Below, piece after piece: positions 8,745 through 18,223 of a DNA stretch of 40,695 nucleotides. Position 1 is the stretch's first letter, and every line of letters starts with the position of its first letter. Origin of the DNA: an uncultured Chlorobiaceae bacterium (GTDB lineage: Bacteria; Bacteroidota; Chlorobiia; Chlorobiales; Chlorobiaceae); contig CAIOLC010000257.1 in the NCBI GenBank assembly GCA_903859055.1, positions 1 to 40,695 of the forward strand, written 5' to 3'. Made by a program: the position numbers and the translations under genes. Under the pieces are notes generated by a model. That model made no database searches, was not told where the DNA came from, and saw only the letters and a program-made list of their open reading frames with translations.

Positions 8745-10571
8745 TCACTGGCACTCGCTCTCGAAACGCTCAATAACACGAAGAAATTGATGGCCATAAC
8801 GCTCAAGCTTGACCTCACCCACCCCCGAGACGGCGAGCATTGCTTCAGCCGTACGCGGCAAAAGTGCAGCCATATCCCGTAGCGTTCTGTCTGAAAAAAC
8901 AACGTAAGGTGGCACTCCCTGCTCATCGGCAATTTGCTTGCGCAAGAGCCTGAGCAGTTCAAAAAGCTCCTGATTATAGGGTAAACCAGAAAGATCGGAC
9001 TTTTCACGCAAAGCTTTTAACTGCTTTTTTTCAAAAACACGAACAGTCTCAATGCGCTCTTCGCCTCTCAACAGAGAAATTGCTTTTGGCAGCAAAAAAA
9101 GCGTCGGATAGAGCCCTTCGGATTTATCAATAACCTTTTGAGCAAGGAGTTCATCGACAAGTTGGCGCCAGTATTTTTTGTCGTACTCTTTTCCTACTCC
9201 GTATGTTTTAAGACGATCATGACCAAAATCGCGAATCTTCTTGTTGGTGCTTCCCGTCACAATATCGACAATATGCATTGCCCCGAAACGCTCTTCGGTT
9301 CGAACGATTGCCGATAAAAGCATTTGTGCCTCGCGGGTACAATCGACCACTTCACGACTGCCGAGACAGATATCGCAGGAGTTGCAATTTTCGTGCGGGT
9401 AGCTCTCTCCAAAATATTCAAGAAGTGCCCGGCGCCTGCAAACCGAAGTAGAGGCAAAAGCGATCACTTTTGAAAGTGCCCCAAGAGCTTTGGCACGCTC
9501 GACCTCATCAACCATTGCATCAATAAAAAATCGCACCTTGGGAATGTCGCCCTGCGCGAAAAGTAGGGTACATTGTGCAGGTTCACCATCACGACCGGCT
9601 CTTCCCGTCTCCTGATAGTAGTTCTCAATACTTTTCGGCAGATCGGCATGAATAACAAACCGGATGTTTGACTTGTCTATCCCCATACCGAACGCTATGG
9701 TGGCCACAATAACCTCTGCCTCGTCAAAAATAAAGGCCTCCTGATGACGTTTTCGCTCAGCATCACGAAGCCCAGCGTGATACGGAAGAGCACGAAAGCC
9801 TTTTGCCTGTAACATCGCTGAGGTCTCATTGACACTTTTACGGCTGGTACGGTAAATGATACCTGACTTTCCTTTGTTTTTTTTTATCAATGCTACAAGC
9901 TGCGCATCGGGGTTGTCCTTAAACTGAATATCATAATAGAGGTTGGGACGATCAAATGATGCACGGACAAGAAGAGGGGTTCGCAAGGCAAGTCTTTCAA
10001 GAATATCCTGTTGCACCCGGTTGGTCGCAGTAGCCGTAAAAGCTGCAACCGGAAGGTCAGGAAACATGGTTACAAGTCCGGAGAGAGAGAGATAGTCCGG
10101 CCGGAAATCGTGACCCCATTCTGAAATACAGTGAGCCTCATCAATGACTGCCATACTGATCTGCACTCTGCCAAGCAGCTCCCTGAAGGGTTCAAGACAA
10201 AAGCGCTCGGGAGCAACATAGAGCAGATCAAGAGCGTTTGCAAGAAGATCACGCACCACGTCATTCCATTCATCCGGAGTGAGTGAGCTGTTGAGAAAAG
10301 CCGCCCGAATACCGTTCGCTCTGGCGCCATCCACCTGATCTTTCATGAGAGCAATAAGGGGGCTGATAACCATACAGGTTCCAGGCAGCAATACGGCCGG
10401 TAGTTGATAACAGAGTGATTTTCCTCCACCTGTGGGCATAACCGCCAGCACATCTCTCTTTTCGAGAAGTGCGCGAACAACCCGCTCCTGATTGGGGCGG
10501 AAATCACGAAAACCGAATACTCTGCGAAGAGTATCAAAGATCACGGCATCTGACACGGGGATGTTACTCAT
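8745..10571 (-). CDS. recQ: ATP-dependent DNA helicase RecQ
   Basis: 3'-5' superfamily 2 DNA helicase for recombination and replication-fork repair. The Walker A motif is MPTGGGKSLCYQLP (Lys at residue 51), with Walker B as the DEAH box (VIDEAHCISEWGHDFRP). The second helicase lobe contains the arginine-finger motif QETGRAGRDG. A zinc-binding region follows with Cys clusters CRRRALLEYFGE and CNSCDICLG, then the RQC winged helix (GAMHIVDIVTG...GVGKEY). An HRDC domain closes the C-terminus (LFELLRLLRKQIADEQGVPPYVVFSD...AMLAVSGVGEVKLERYG). Length (608 aa) and full domain order match E. coli RecQ. It begins 24 bp after the BatD-like gene, so it is probably transcribed with the MoxR/DUF58 block, which is an unusual place for recQ. 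Confidence 0.97.
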   Translation of the reverse strand: MSNIPVSDAVIFDTLRRVFGFRDFRPNQERVVRALLEKRDVLAVMPTGGGKSLCYQLPAVLLPGTCMVISPLIALMKDQVDGARANGIRAAFLNSSLTPDEWNDVVRDLLANALDLLYVAPERFCLEPFRELLGRVQISMAVIDEAHCISEWGHDFRPDYLSLSGLVTMFPDLPVAAFTATATNRVQQDILERLALRTPLLVRASFDRPNLYYDIQFKDNPDAQLVALIKKNKGKSGIIYRTSRKSVNETSAMLQAKGFRALPYHAGLRDAERKRHQEAFIFDEAEVIVATIAFGMGIDKSNIRFVIHADLPKSIENYYQETGRAGRDGEPAQCTLLFAQGDIPKVRFFIDAMVDEVERAKALGALSKVIAFASTSVCRRRALLEYFGESYPHENCNSCDICLGSREVVDCTREAQMLLSAIVRTEERFGAMHIVDIVTGSTNKKIRDFGHDRLKTYGVGKEYDKKYWRQLVDELLAQKVIDKSEGLYPTLFLLPKAISLLRGEERIETVRVFEKKQLKALREKSDLSGLPYNQELFELLRLLRKQIADEQGVPPYVVFSDRTLRDMAALLPRTAEAMLAVSGVGEVKLERYGHQFLRVIERFESECQ

Positions 10572-10595
10572 ACAAAAAGTTTCAGGATTCGTTGT

Positions 10596-11537
10596 TTACT
10601 CATCTGATGAGCGAGAACGACGAGTAGAACGAATCACCTCCGAAGCTTTATGGAGTGACTGGCGAGACTCTTCAACATCAGGACGGCTATCGGCAAATTT
10701 TACAAGATCAGCCTGCTTCAGCAGATTCATGATACTTTCAAAACCGGCAACTCCAAGCTTTTTAAGATCGCGCTCAATCTCCTGCGTCACCGCCTCAAGG
10801 GCACTGATCCGATAGTGCGTTTCAAGAAAAGAGCGCATGATATTGCTCAGCTCTTCGTAACATTCATGCGGAGGCATTCCGGATGAAAGGCTTGTGCCGA
10901 GTTTGCGAAGCTTCCGCTGGGCTACTTGACCGGAGTCAACATGTTCGGCACTGTTGCGCACCGTACGCTTGAGAAAGAAAATCAGAAGCAGGGCAAGAAT
11001 GCCCACTCCAAACACTCCAAGGAGAGCAGGCAAAAGCAAAAGATAAGGTATCGACGGACTCAGCGGTGGTTTGATGGGTCTGAGGTCGCGCATAGAGGCA
11101 TCAGTGAGCTCCCGGACGTACACTGAGGCTGATGGCCTGAAAGTCAACCTCTCTGCAAGTCGTCCCTCAGCGTCATAAAACAGCACGGTAAAGAATGGCA
11201 GAGTTTGCTTCCCTGCTCCAAAATGAACAAGTTCCAGCTCAAAAGTATCCTGCGTGATACCTGAAAGTAATTTTGGTGAGAGACGTTTGCTGCTGACCAG
11301 CTCGAACGGCTGCAGTGCAACGGCATTTATCCCTTCAAGAGAGACAACCTCTCCCGACGAATGTTTAACACTGATCAAGCAGTCAATACGGTCGCCGACA
11401 AGAACAGTGTCAGGAGTCACCGTCACAACTGGCAGCACCCTTCCCTCAGCCTGAAAAGTGGTTGGCAGTACGGCGAGCACCAGCAAAAAAAGAGGCCGCA
11501 AAAGAGAGCTGGACTTTTTTTTACTCCTTGCGTTCAC
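10596..11537 (-). CDS. BatD-like secreted/membrane protein of the MoxR-DUF58 cluster
   Basis: A 313-residue protein with an N-terminal signal sequence (LLRPLFLLVLAVLPTTFQAEG), a ~120-residue beta-rich extracytoplasmic domain (VTVTPDTVLVGDRIDCLISV, FELELVHFGAGKQTLPFF), one membrane helix near 165-190 (YLLLLPALLGVFGVGILALLLIFFL) and a helical cytoplasmic tail (ECYEELSNIMRSFLETHYRI). This architecture is that of the short BatD-like protein often placed directly after DUF58 genes. It overlaps the DUF58 gene by 17 bp, implying translational coupling. The family is thought to act in the periplasm with MoxR-type chaperones; the exact role is not established. A longer BatD relative is at 21785. Confidence 0.75.
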   Translation of the reverse strand: MNARSKKKSSSLLRPLFLLVLAVLPTTFQAEGRVLPVVTVTPDTVLVGDRIDCLISVKHSSGEVVSLEGINAVALQPFELVSSKRLSPKLLSGITQDTFELELVHFGAGKQTLPFFTVLFYDAEGRLAERLTFRPSASVYVRELTDASMRDLRPIKPPLSPSIPYLLLLPALLGVFGVGILALLLIFFLKRTVRNSAEHVDSGQVAQRKLRKLGTSLSSGMPPHECYEELSNIMRSFLETHYRISALEAVTQEIERDLKKLGVAGFESIMNLLKQADLVKFADSRPDVEESRQSLHKASEVIRSTRRSRSSDE

Positions 11538-12429
11538 GGTACCGGAAAAATGAGTTCAGATCACCAATGAAAGAGCGATCGGTATCAAGAAAAATGGAAT
11601 CAATCCGCATTCGCCTGAGTCGCTGACGAAGTTCATCGTGCAACCGCAACTGCTCCTCACGATATCGACCTGTAACCCGACGGCTGGCTGCGTCAACAGT
11701 AAGTCGCAACCCTGTTTCAGGATCCTCAAGATCCAGCAATCCACTGAGAGGAAGTGCCTTGTCCAGAGGATCGCTGATGTGTACCAAAATAAAGTCATGG
11801 CGATTGTTCAGCAACTTCATCCCTTTTTCATAGTCACTGTCAACAAGATCAGTCAAAAGAAAAATAATCTCCTGCCGCTTGCGGGTATAGCGGATAAAAG
11901 AGAGTGCTGCATTGATATTGGTGGTGCGACTCTGCACCTCAAGGCTTAAAAGTTTTTCCAGAATCATAAGCAGATGATGACGACCTTTGCGGGGAGGAAT
12001 ATAGCTTTCAATCTGATCGGTAAACACCAGAAGCCCCACTTTATCATTATTCTGAAGAGCACTAAAACCGAGCACAGCACTCACTTCAAGAACCAGCTCC
12101 CGTTTGCTCCGAACCTGACTGCCAAAAAGCATTGATGCTGACGCGTCAACCACAAGCAAAAGACTCCTTTCACGCTCTTCGGTAAAAAGTTTGACATACA
12201 GCTCATTTTTACGGGCAGAGGTGTTCCAGTCGATAGCACGAACATCATCACCATACTGATATTCACGAACATTGCTGAACTCAATCCCTTTCCCCTTGAA
12301 CGAAGAGTGGTATTCACCGCTGAACAGCTCGCTGGCCATGCGCTTCGAGCGAATTTCAACGCGCCTTATAATTTGCTGAAGCTCCTTCAGACTTTTTTGA
12401 TTTTTTTCCAATGGCGTATCAAGACTCAT
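11521..12429 (-). CDS. DUF58 domain protein (vWA-like fold)
   Basis: The sequence carries the full DUF58 signature: MASELFSGEYHSSFKGKGIE, VREYQYGDDVRAIDWNTSAR, then LYVKLFTEERERSLLLVVD, followed by the MIDAS-like DASASM near residue 92. A GRHHLLMILEKLL region and a LTDLVDSDYEKGM strand resemble the rest of the von Willebrand A fold. At 302 aa it is the cytosolic form with no membrane segments. DUF58 proteins occur next to MoxR AAA ATPases, as here: MoxR is 15 bp upstream. They are believed to serve as partners in metal-dependent maturation, by inference from family and context. Confidence 0.9.
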   Translation of the reverse strand: MSLDTPLEKNQKSLKELQQIIRRVEIRSKRMASELFSGEYHSSFKGKGIEFSNVREYQYGDDVRAIDWNTSARKNELYVKLFTEERERSLLLVVDASASMLFGSQVRSKRELVLEVSAVLGFSALQNNDKVGLLVFTDQIESYIPPRKGRHHLLMILEKLLSLEVQSRTTNINAALSFIRYTRKRQEIIFLLTDLVDSDYEKGMKLLNNRHDFILVHISDPLDKALPLSGLLDLEDPETGLRLTVDAASRRVTGRYREEQLRLHDELRQRLRRMRIDSIFLDTDRSFIGDLNSFFRYRERKE

Positions 12430-12444
12430 TGTCTGCCCTCAAAA

Positions 12445-13443
12445 TCATGGAACCTGCACATGCTGCAAAATCTGCCTTATCATGTCGTCAGGCTTAATAT
12501 TGTCTGCCTCGGCCTCGTATCCTGGTCGTATTCGGTGCCTGAGAGTATCGTAGACAATAGCCTTGACATCCTCCGGAGTTACATAAGGCCGATGCTGCAG
12601 GAAGGCATGTGCTTTGGCAGCGAGAAGAAGAAAAATAGAGGCTCTTGGCGAAGCTCCGTATTCAATCATGGCTTCCAGCTCTGCCATACCGTACAGACCA
12701 GGATTTCTGGTAGCTACAACGAGATCAATGATATAGTGCTGTACTCTGGGATCAACATAAATTCTGTCGATAAGGGCGCGTGCCCGAAAAATATCATCAG
12801 CTTGTACAACAGCCTGGATCGGTGCCTTGATGGATGTCGTGGCGGATCGGAGCATTATCTCCAGCTCTTCATCGTAAGAGGGATAATCGACAATCACCTT
12901 CATCATAAAGCGGTCAACCTGTGCTTCTGGAAGCAGGTAAGTACCTTCATGCTCTACAGGATTCTGGGTAGCCAGCACCATAAAAGGTTCCTGGAGAGGG
13001 AAGGTCTGATGACCAATGGTAACCTGGCGCTCCTGCATTGCTTCCAGCAGTGCTGACTGTACCTTTGCCGGAGAGCGATTGATTTCATCAGCAAGAATCA
13101 CATTGGCAAAGACTGGCCCCTTGCGGGGATAGAACTCCATATCCTTGGGATTGTAGATCATGGTGCCAATAAGGTCGGCTGGAAGCATGTCGGGGGTAAA
13201 CTGGATCCGCTGAAATTTCAGATTCATGACAGAGGCAACCGTACTGATAATAAGGGTTTTAGCCAATCCGGGAACCCCCTCAAGCAAAATGTGGCCATTC
13301 ACCAGCATGGCAATAAAAACGCGACGGATCACCTCAAGCTGACCAACAACCCGCTGGGCGAGAAGCACCTCGGCCTGTTCAAGAAATCGGGAGGCATCAA
13401 TGATCTCTGCTCCCAGCTCTTCCAGCTCTACAGCATGTTGCAT
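12445..13443 (-). CDS. MoxR-family AAA+ ATPase
   Basis: AAA+ chaperone-like ATPase. Walker A is HILLEGVPGLAKT (about residues 51-63) and Walker B with the MoxR signature is VILADEINRSPAKVQSALLE. Sensor and arginine motifs are present (VLATQNPVEHEGTYLLPEAQ, VDRFMMK), followed by the small lid domain (GASPRASIFLLLAAKAHAFL, then YVTPEDVKAI). Length (332 aa) is typical. It is followed at 15 bp by the DUF58 gene and preceded by a small membrane-protein gene. In Bacteroidetes/Chlorobi such genes head aerotolerance-type (Bat) operons; which client this one matures is not visible. Confidence 0.95.
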   Translation of the reverse strand: MQHAVELEELGAEIIDASRFLEQAEVLLAQRVVGQLEVIRRVFIAMLVNGHILLEGVPGLAKTLIISTVASVMNLKFQRIQFTPDMLPADLIGTMIYNPKDMEFYPRKGPVFANVILADEINRSPAKVQSALLEAMQERQVTIGHQTFPLQEPFMVLATQNPVEHEGTYLLPEAQVDRFMMKVIVDYPSYDEELEIMLRSATTSIKAPIQAVVQADDIFRARALIDRIYVDPRVQHYIIDLVVATRNPGLYGMAELEAMIEYGASPRASIFLLLAAKAHAFLQHRPYVTPEDVKAIVYDTLRHRIRPGYEAEADNIKPDDMIRQILQHVQVP

Positions 13444-13554
13444 ACGATTCTTCTCCTCATTTTCAAGGGACTATTCCATACCCTTCCATTATTGCGCGTC
13501 TACAGTACCGATCTTGCACAGGTTAGACGTTATGAACTTTCGATTGATTGTCCA

Positions 13555-13782
13555 CTAAAAGTTTTTATAGAGACCATTAAAACCCATCCCCAGTAATGCC
13601 ACACCAAGAATCACCGCTGACCAGGTGTAGATATCAGGGATAAAGAGAAAACTGTTGAGCATCCCAAAATTGGGAGTAAGCAACATCATAAGATTTGCGC
13701 CCATGAGCACCAAAAGGAGGTGGAAAATGCTTACCTTAGCGCGTGATTTGTTCTTGCCGGCAGATTTTTCAACGTTACTCAT
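13555..13782 (-). CDS. Small two-helix membrane protein, unknown
   Basis: This 75-residue protein has a basic N-terminus (KSAGKNKSRAK) and two hydrophobic segments (FHLLLVLMGANLMMLLT and WSAVILGVALLGMGFNGLY) joined by a short loop (FGMLNSFLFIPDI). I do not recognise a named family. It is separated by 111 bp from moxR downstream and starts 33 bp from the divergent tsaD. The clean start, membrane topology and co-orientation with the MoxR block support a real gene, possibly the first of that operon. Confidence 0.65.
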   Translation of the reverse strand: MSNVEKSAGKNKSRAKVSIFHLLLVLMGANLMMLLTPNFGMLNSFLFIPDIYTWSAVILGVALLGMGFNGLYKNF

Positions 13783-13815
13783 TGAACATATTTTTTTCTG
13801 AAAGAGTGTTGTACC

Positions 13816-14871
13816 ATGAATATTTTAGGAATAGAAACCAGTTGCGACGAAACCTCAAGCGCCATACTGCGCAACGGAACTGTCTGCTCCAACGTCATCA
13901 GTTCGCAGCTCTGCCACACCTCTTTTGGCGGAGTTGTACCGGAACTGGCCTCAAGAGAACATGAACGTTTGATCGTCTCAATTACAGATGCCGCTCTAAC
14001 GAAAGCCAATATAACAAAAAATGAACTTGATGTCATAGCCGCAACCGCTGGTCCCGGATTGATCGGAGCCGTCATGGTCGGTCTCTCTTTTGCTCAAGGG
14101 CTTGCTTACGCTCTCGACATACCGTTTGTCCCTGTCAACCATGTTGAAGCGCACATCTTCTCTCCATTTATCAGCGAAGATGCCAGCCGCTCAGTCCCTG
14201 AAGGGGCTTTTGTGTCACTGACCGTCTCTGGTGGTCACACACTTCTCTCAATTGTTGAGCCCGATCTCTCCTACACTGTGGTCGGAAGAACACTCGACGA
14301 TGCCGCAGGTGAGGCCTTCGACAAAACGGGAAAAATGCTCGGACTGCCCTACCCCGCAGGTCCGATTATTGACAAACTGGCTGAAACGGGAGACCCCTCT
14401 TTTCATCTTTTCCCCAGGGCGCTAACATCACAATCCCAAAGCAGTAAAAGCTGGGAGGGCAATTTTGATTTCAGCTTTTCGGGCATGAAAACCGCTGTGC
14501 TCACCTGGCTGCAAAAACAGGAGGCAGCTTTTATTGAACTTCATAAAGCCGACATCGCTGCATCAATTCAGGCGGCGATAGTGAGTGTCCTGGTTGAAAA
14601 AAGCATTGCCGCAGCACGAAGCCGGTGTATCCGTGCCATCTCCGTTGCTGGAGGCGTAAGTGCAAACTCTGGATTAAGAAATTCGATGCAGAGAGCCTGC
14701 AACAAAGAGGGAGTAAAACTCTACCTTCCTGAAATGCGCTATGCAACTGACAACGCGGCAATGATTGCCACACTTGCCAATCTGAAACTCTCTCGCGGCA
14801 TGAGGGCCAAACGCCTCTACAATGTAGCCCCTTACGCAAGCTTTACAAAAGCAGCAAAGAGGCATCATTGA
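13816..14871 (+). CDS. tsaD: tRNA N6-adenosine threonylcarbamoyltransferase TsaD
   Basis: Catalytic subunit that transfers threonylcarbamoyl to A37 of ANN-decoding tRNAs, working with TsaB, TsaC and TsaE. The N-terminus [13 protein letters not shown] is the ASKHA phosphate-binding strand. The metal-binding motif HVEAHI has His109 and His113, and [13 protein letters not shown] near residue 275 and the C-terminal [10 protein letters not shown] are the other family signatures. At 351 aa it is full length. A purine-rich AAAGAG lies upstream of the ATG. It starts a plus-strand block (tsaD-yajC-carA) divergent from the MoxR block, so the two promoters must overlap or lie within the opposite gene. 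Confidence 0.97.
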   Translation: MNILGIETSCDETSSAILRNGTVCSNVISSQLCHTSFGGVVPELASREHERLIVSITDAALTKANITKNELDVIAATAGPGLIGAVMVGLSFAQGLAYALDIPFVPVNHVEAHIFSPFISEDASRSVPEGAFVSLTVSGGHTLLSIVEPDLSYTVVGRTLDDAAGEAFDKTGKMLGLPYPAGPIIDKLAETGDPSFHLFPRALTSQSQSSKSWEGNFDFSFSGMKTAVLTWLQKQEAAFIELHKADIAASIQAAIVSVLVEKSIAAARSRCIRAISVAGGVSANSGLRNSMQRACNKEGVKLYLPEMRYATDNAAMIATLANLKLSRGMRAKRLYNVAPYASFTKAAKRHH

Positions 14872-14927
14872 AATAGTTCAATAAATACATTACATTCCTT
14901 TTCACTATAAAAAAACCAAACGCCGCT

Positions 14928-15281
14928 ATGTATACTACTCTTTTGACCCTGTTTCTTTTCTCTCCGCCAGCAGGGGGACAGACGCCAAACCCCCTGATCC
15001 AGATTGTTCCGTTAGTCCTTATTTTTATTGTCTTTTACTTCTTCATGATCCGCCCTCAGCAGAAAAAGCAGAAGGATAGAGAAAAGGTGCTTGACAGCCT
15101 GAAAAGAGGCGACAAGGTTGTCACCATAGGCGGTGTTCATGGTACTGTTGCAGGAATTGATACTGAAAAAAAGACGGTTCTGGTTCAGGTAAGCGAGACC
15201 ACAAAAATCAAGTTCGATCGCACTGCTATTGCCAATATCGACAAACAGGATGCGGGCGATAAACTTACGACCAAAGAGTGA
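14928..15281 (+). CDS. yajC: Preprotein translocase accessory subunit YajC
   Basis: Small inner-membrane protein of the SecDF-YajC complex, which aids Sec-dependent export. A single membrane helix ([16 protein letters not shown]) is followed at once by [12 protein letters not shown], the family's hallmark. The cytoplasmic domain reads [20 protein letters not shown]. Length is 117 aa. No strong Shine-Dalgarno sequence is seen upstream. The stop codon is 8 bp before the preferred carA start, so the two genes are probably co-transcribed. secD/secF are not adjacent. Confidence 0.95.
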   Translation: MYTTLLTLFLFSPPAGGQTPNPLIQIVPLVLIFIVFYFFMIRPQQKKQKDREKVLDSLKRGDKVVTIGGVHGTVAGIDTEKKTVLVQVSETTKIKFDRTAIANIDKQDAGDKLTTKE

Positions 15282-15289
15282 CACGTATA

Positions 15290-16414
15290 ATGCAGCCAAC
15301 ATACGCAAAACTGGTATTGGAGAATGGCTCTGTCTACAGGGGTACGGCTTTCGGCCATATCGGCGAAGCAACTGGAGAGGTGGTTTTTAACACTTCACTT
15401 ACCGGCTACCAGGAGATTCTGACCGACCCGTCCTATTCGGGGCAGATGGTGATGATGACCTATCCCCTGATAGGAAACTATGGCATCAATCCCTCCGATA
15501 ACGAGTCAAAGAAAATATGGGCGACCGCCTTTATTGTTCACGAAGTATCGCGAATCCACAGTAACTTCGAAGCATCACAGAGCATTGACTCCCGTCTCAA
15601 GGAAGATGGAGTTATGGGCCTGGCTGGTATTGACACACGAAGACTTGTCCGGGAAATTCGGGAAAAAGGGGCTATGAGGGGCATTATTTCCGTGCAAGAT
15701 GAGAGCGATGAGTTGCTGAGACAAAGAGCCCTGCAAAGTCCTGAAATGGCTGGCCGCGACTTGGCAAGAACCGTTACCACCACTCATAATTATACTCTTG
15801 AAAGAGAGAATAATCGATACCATGTTGTTGCAATTGATTTCGGCATAAAAAGCAATATTCTCCGCATGCTGCATCAGGCCGGGTGTAAGGTCACTGTCGT
15901 CAATGCCGGCACAACTGCTGAAGAGCTGCTTGCACTCCACCCTGATGGGGTTTTTCTCTCAAATGGACCAGGAGATCCCTCTGCCGTCGGTTACGCCATC
16001 AACACAATCAAACAACTTGTTGATTATAGTCAAACCACCAGACCGTTGCCAATCTTTGGAATATGCCTTGGGCACCAATTGCTCTCACTGGCTTGTGGTG
16101 CTGAGACCTTCAAACTGAAATTCGGCCATCATGGTGGCAATCACCCTGTCAAAAATCTCTTGACCAGTCAGATAGAGATCACCTCTCAAAACCATGGATT
16201 TGCTGTTACCATGGATTCCCTGCCAGAGGTTCTTGAAATGACCCACCTGAACCTGTATGACAATACCGTTGAAGGAGTAAAGCATAAAAAGCTTCCCTGT
16301 TTTTCGGTACAATACCATCCCGAAGCAGCACCGGGACCGCACGATTCGCACTACCTCTTTGATGAGTTCACCTCGCTTATGGATTCAACACAAACCACTT
16401 TTCTGAAGAGATGA
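15290..16414 (+). CDS. carA: Carbamoyl-phosphate synthase small (glutaminase) subunit
   Basis: Supplies ammonia from glutamine to the large subunit CarB for carbamoyl phosphate, used in arginine and pyrimidine synthesis. The N-terminal half has the CarA-specific [17 protein letters not shown] and [20 protein letters not shown]. The C-terminal half is a class I glutamine amidotransferase with the nucleophile in IFGICLGHQ and the His/Glu pair in [13 protein letters not shown] prefer the ATG at 15290, which has AAAGAG 11 bp upstream; an in-frame GTG at 15278 would overlap yajC. carB is not in the window. The stop overlaps the next gene's start as ATGA. Confidence 0.97.
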   Translation: MQPTYAKLVLENGSVYRGTAFGHIGEATGEVVFNTSLTGYQEILTDPSYSGQMVMMTYPLIGNYGINPSDNESKKIWATAFIVHEVSRIHSNFEASQSIDSRLKEDGVMGLAGIDTRRLVREIREKGAMRGIISVQDESDELLRQRALQSPEMAGRDLARTVTTTHNYTLERENNRYHVVAIDFGIKSNILRMLHQAGCKVTVVNAGTTAEELLALHPDGVFLSNGPGDPSAVGYAINTIKQLVDYSQTTRPLPIFGICLGHQLLSLACGAETFKLKFGHHGGNHPVKNLLTSQIEITSQNHGFAVTMDSLPEVLEMTHLNLYDNTVEGVKHKKLPCFSVQYHPEAAPGPHDSHYLFDEFTSLMDSTQTTFLKR

Positions 16415-17550
16415 AAAAAAGATTATTTACACCAGGCCCAACCCCGGTTCCCGAAAATGTCATGCTCCGCATGGCAGCTCCAATTATCCATCACAGGAAC
16501 CCCGAGTTTATGGAGATATTGACCAGGGTTCACGAAGATCTCAAATACCTGTTCAGAACAACCCAACCAGTCGTTGTTCTCAGTTGCTCTGGAACCGGCG
16601 GAATGGAGGCAACCATCTCCACTCTTTTTCAACAGGGCGACAAGGTTATTACCGTTAATGCCGGCAAGTTTGGTGAGCGGTGGGGCGAGCTGGTTCGCGT
16701 TTTTACCGGCAACTGTGTGGAGGAGAAGGTGGCCTGGGGTTCGGCGCTTCAGCCTGAACGACTGGCTGAACTTCTTGAAGAAAATCCTGATGCAAAAGGA
16801 GTCTGCCTTACCCATTCCGAAACATCCACCGGTACCGCCACCGATATCAAGAGTCTCAGCGCACTTATTCGCGAAAAATCTGATGCGTTGATCCTGGTTG
16901 ATGGAATCACGGCTGTTGGCGCACACGAATTTCTTTTCGATGAATGGGGAGTCGATATCTGTATCACCGGCTCCCAGAAGGGGCTCATGATGCCTCCGGG
17001 ACTGGCACTTGTTGCTATCTCTGCGCGCGCACAGGATGTCATTAAAGGGAAAAGTGGCACACCACAGTACTACCTGAGCCTGAAAAAAGCTCTCAAAGCT
17101 CATGCTGGTGATGATACTCCATTCACTCCGGCAGTCACCCTGGTCATCGGCCTCGATGAGGCGTTACAGATGATCAAGGCTGAAGGTATTGAAAATATCT
17201 GGGCTCGCCATGAACGGCTTGCCAATGCGTGCCGCCAGGGATGTAACGCCCTTGGCATGAAGCTCTTCAGTAACTCGCCATCGTTTGCGGTCACTCCGGT
17301 GTGGCTTCCTGAGGGGGTAAAATGGTCAGCCTTCAACAAGGCACTGAAAAAAAGCAATGGCATTACGGTTGCTGCTGGTCAGGATGAGTATAAAGAGAGA
17401 ATTTTCCGTATCTCCCACCTTGGATTTTATGATGAACTCGACATGCTGACGGTTATAGGCGGCATTGAACGGGCATTGAAAGAGATTGACTTTGCCTTTG
17501 AAATCGGCGCTGGTGTCAGCGCTGTCCAAAAAGCATTCCTCGGCAACTGA
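16411..17550 (+). CDS. Class V aminotransferase (serine/alanine-glyoxylate type)
   Basis: PLP-dependent fold type I aminotransferase of the AGXT/serine-glyoxylate group, 379 aa. The N-terminus [21 protein letters not shown] is characteristic of this group, as is [12 protein letters not shown]. The Asp that contacts the PLP ring lies in [13 protein letters not shown], and the Schiff-base Lys in [16 protein letters not shown]. Substrate cannot be fixed: serine, alanine or phosphoserine-like donors are possible. Relatives in some bacteria are annotated as a soluble hydrogenase subunit, an older label. It overlaps carA by 4 bp (ATGA) and is surely in the same operon. Confidence 0.88.
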   Translation: MKKRLFTPGPTPVPENVMLRMAAPIIHHRNPEFMEILTRVHEDLKYLFRTTQPVVVLSCSGTGGMEATISTLFQQGDKVITVNAGKFGERWGELVRVFTGNCVEEKVAWGSALQPERLAELLEENPDAKGVCLTHSETSTGTATDIKSLSALIREKSDALILVDGITAVGAHEFLFDEWGVDICITGSQKGLMMPPGLALVAISARAQDVIKGKSGTPQYYLSLKKALKAHAGDDTPFTPAVTLVIGLDEALQMIKAEGIENIWARHERLANACRQGCNALGMKLFSNSPSFAVTPVWLPEGVKWSAFNKALKKSNGITVAAGQDEYKERIFRISHLGFYDELDMLTVIGGIERALKEIDFAFEIGAGVSAVQKAFLGN

Positions 17551-17572
17551 AGCCTGCCGGATAACTGAAACT

Positions 17573-18217
17573 ATGATGTTCCTGTATACCCTCCTGCTTG
17601 CTGTTACGTTTCTGACATCAATGCAGGAGAGATTCAGAGAGTACCGTATGCAACTGAATGCATACGCACTGTATGAACGTCACGCATACCCCGAAGCAGA
17701 ACAGGCCTACGAAGAGCTTCACACACCTGTTCATAGTCAAAAAGAGATAAACAGAACAACCTTTAATCTCGCCTGCACCCTTTACATGCAAGGGAAATTT
17801 CAGGAAGCTGCCGATCTCTTTGCCCAAAGCGCTAAAACCGGAAGCAAGTATTCTGAAATCCGGCAAAGCGCGATTTATAATGAAGGAGATGCGCTTGCCA
17901 TGAAAGCGATCGGAAGCAATGGGAAGGCCCAGAAAACCCTTTTCTTCCGTCAATCTCTTAACCGGTTCAAGACCGTATTATTAACAGATCCCGGTGATGG
18001 TGAGGCAAAAATCAACTATGAAATTGTACGTCGTTTTCTCAAAGAACAAGAGACACCTGAACAGAACACTGCTCCTCCACCCTCACCAGGCTTGAAGAAC
18101 AATGTGGCAAATCGACTCCTCGATAATGCGCAACAGGATGAATCTTCAATCATGCGAAGAGCTCCGCGAACAGCTCCATCGGCAGCGCATGGCTCCAAAA
18201 ACAATAAGGACTGGTAG
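17573..18217 (+). CDS. BatC/BatE-like TPR protein
   Basis: The 214-residue product has an N-terminal hydrophobic segment (MMFLYTLLLAVTFLTS), then TPR-like helix pairs (YALYERHAYPEAEQAYEELH and TTFNLACTLYMQGKFQEAAD), a third repeat near 125-155, and a Pro-rich linker. The C-terminal motif NRLLDNAQQDESS followed by a terminal KDW is typical of BatC/BatE proteins from aerotolerance operons. I place the start at the tandem ATG at 17573; an upstream in-frame ATG (17486) lies inside the aminotransferase gene. Here it sits away from MoxR/DUF58, between an aminotransferase and a radical SAM gene. Confidence 0.75.
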   Translation: MMFLYTLLLAVTFLTSMQERFREYRMQLNAYALYERHAYPEAEQAYEELHTPVHSQKEINRTTFNLACTLYMQGKFQEAADLFAQSAKTGSKYSEIRQSAIYNEGDALAMKAIGSNGKAQKTLFFRQSLNRFKTVLLTDPGDGEAKINYEIVRRFLKEQETPEQNTAPPPSPGLKNNVANRLLDNAQQDESSIMRRAPRTAPSAAHGSKNNKDW

Positions 18218-18223
18218 TGCAAA

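Noticed and set aside
14867-14882. Small hairpin ATTGAA/TTCAAT at the end of tsaD as a terminator
   Set aside because: Only six A/T-rich pairs and no T-run after it; too weak to call.
17486-17572. Longer start for the BatC-like protein
   Set aside because: The 29 extra residues are inside the aminotransferase gene and precede the hydrophobic segment that should be N-terminal.
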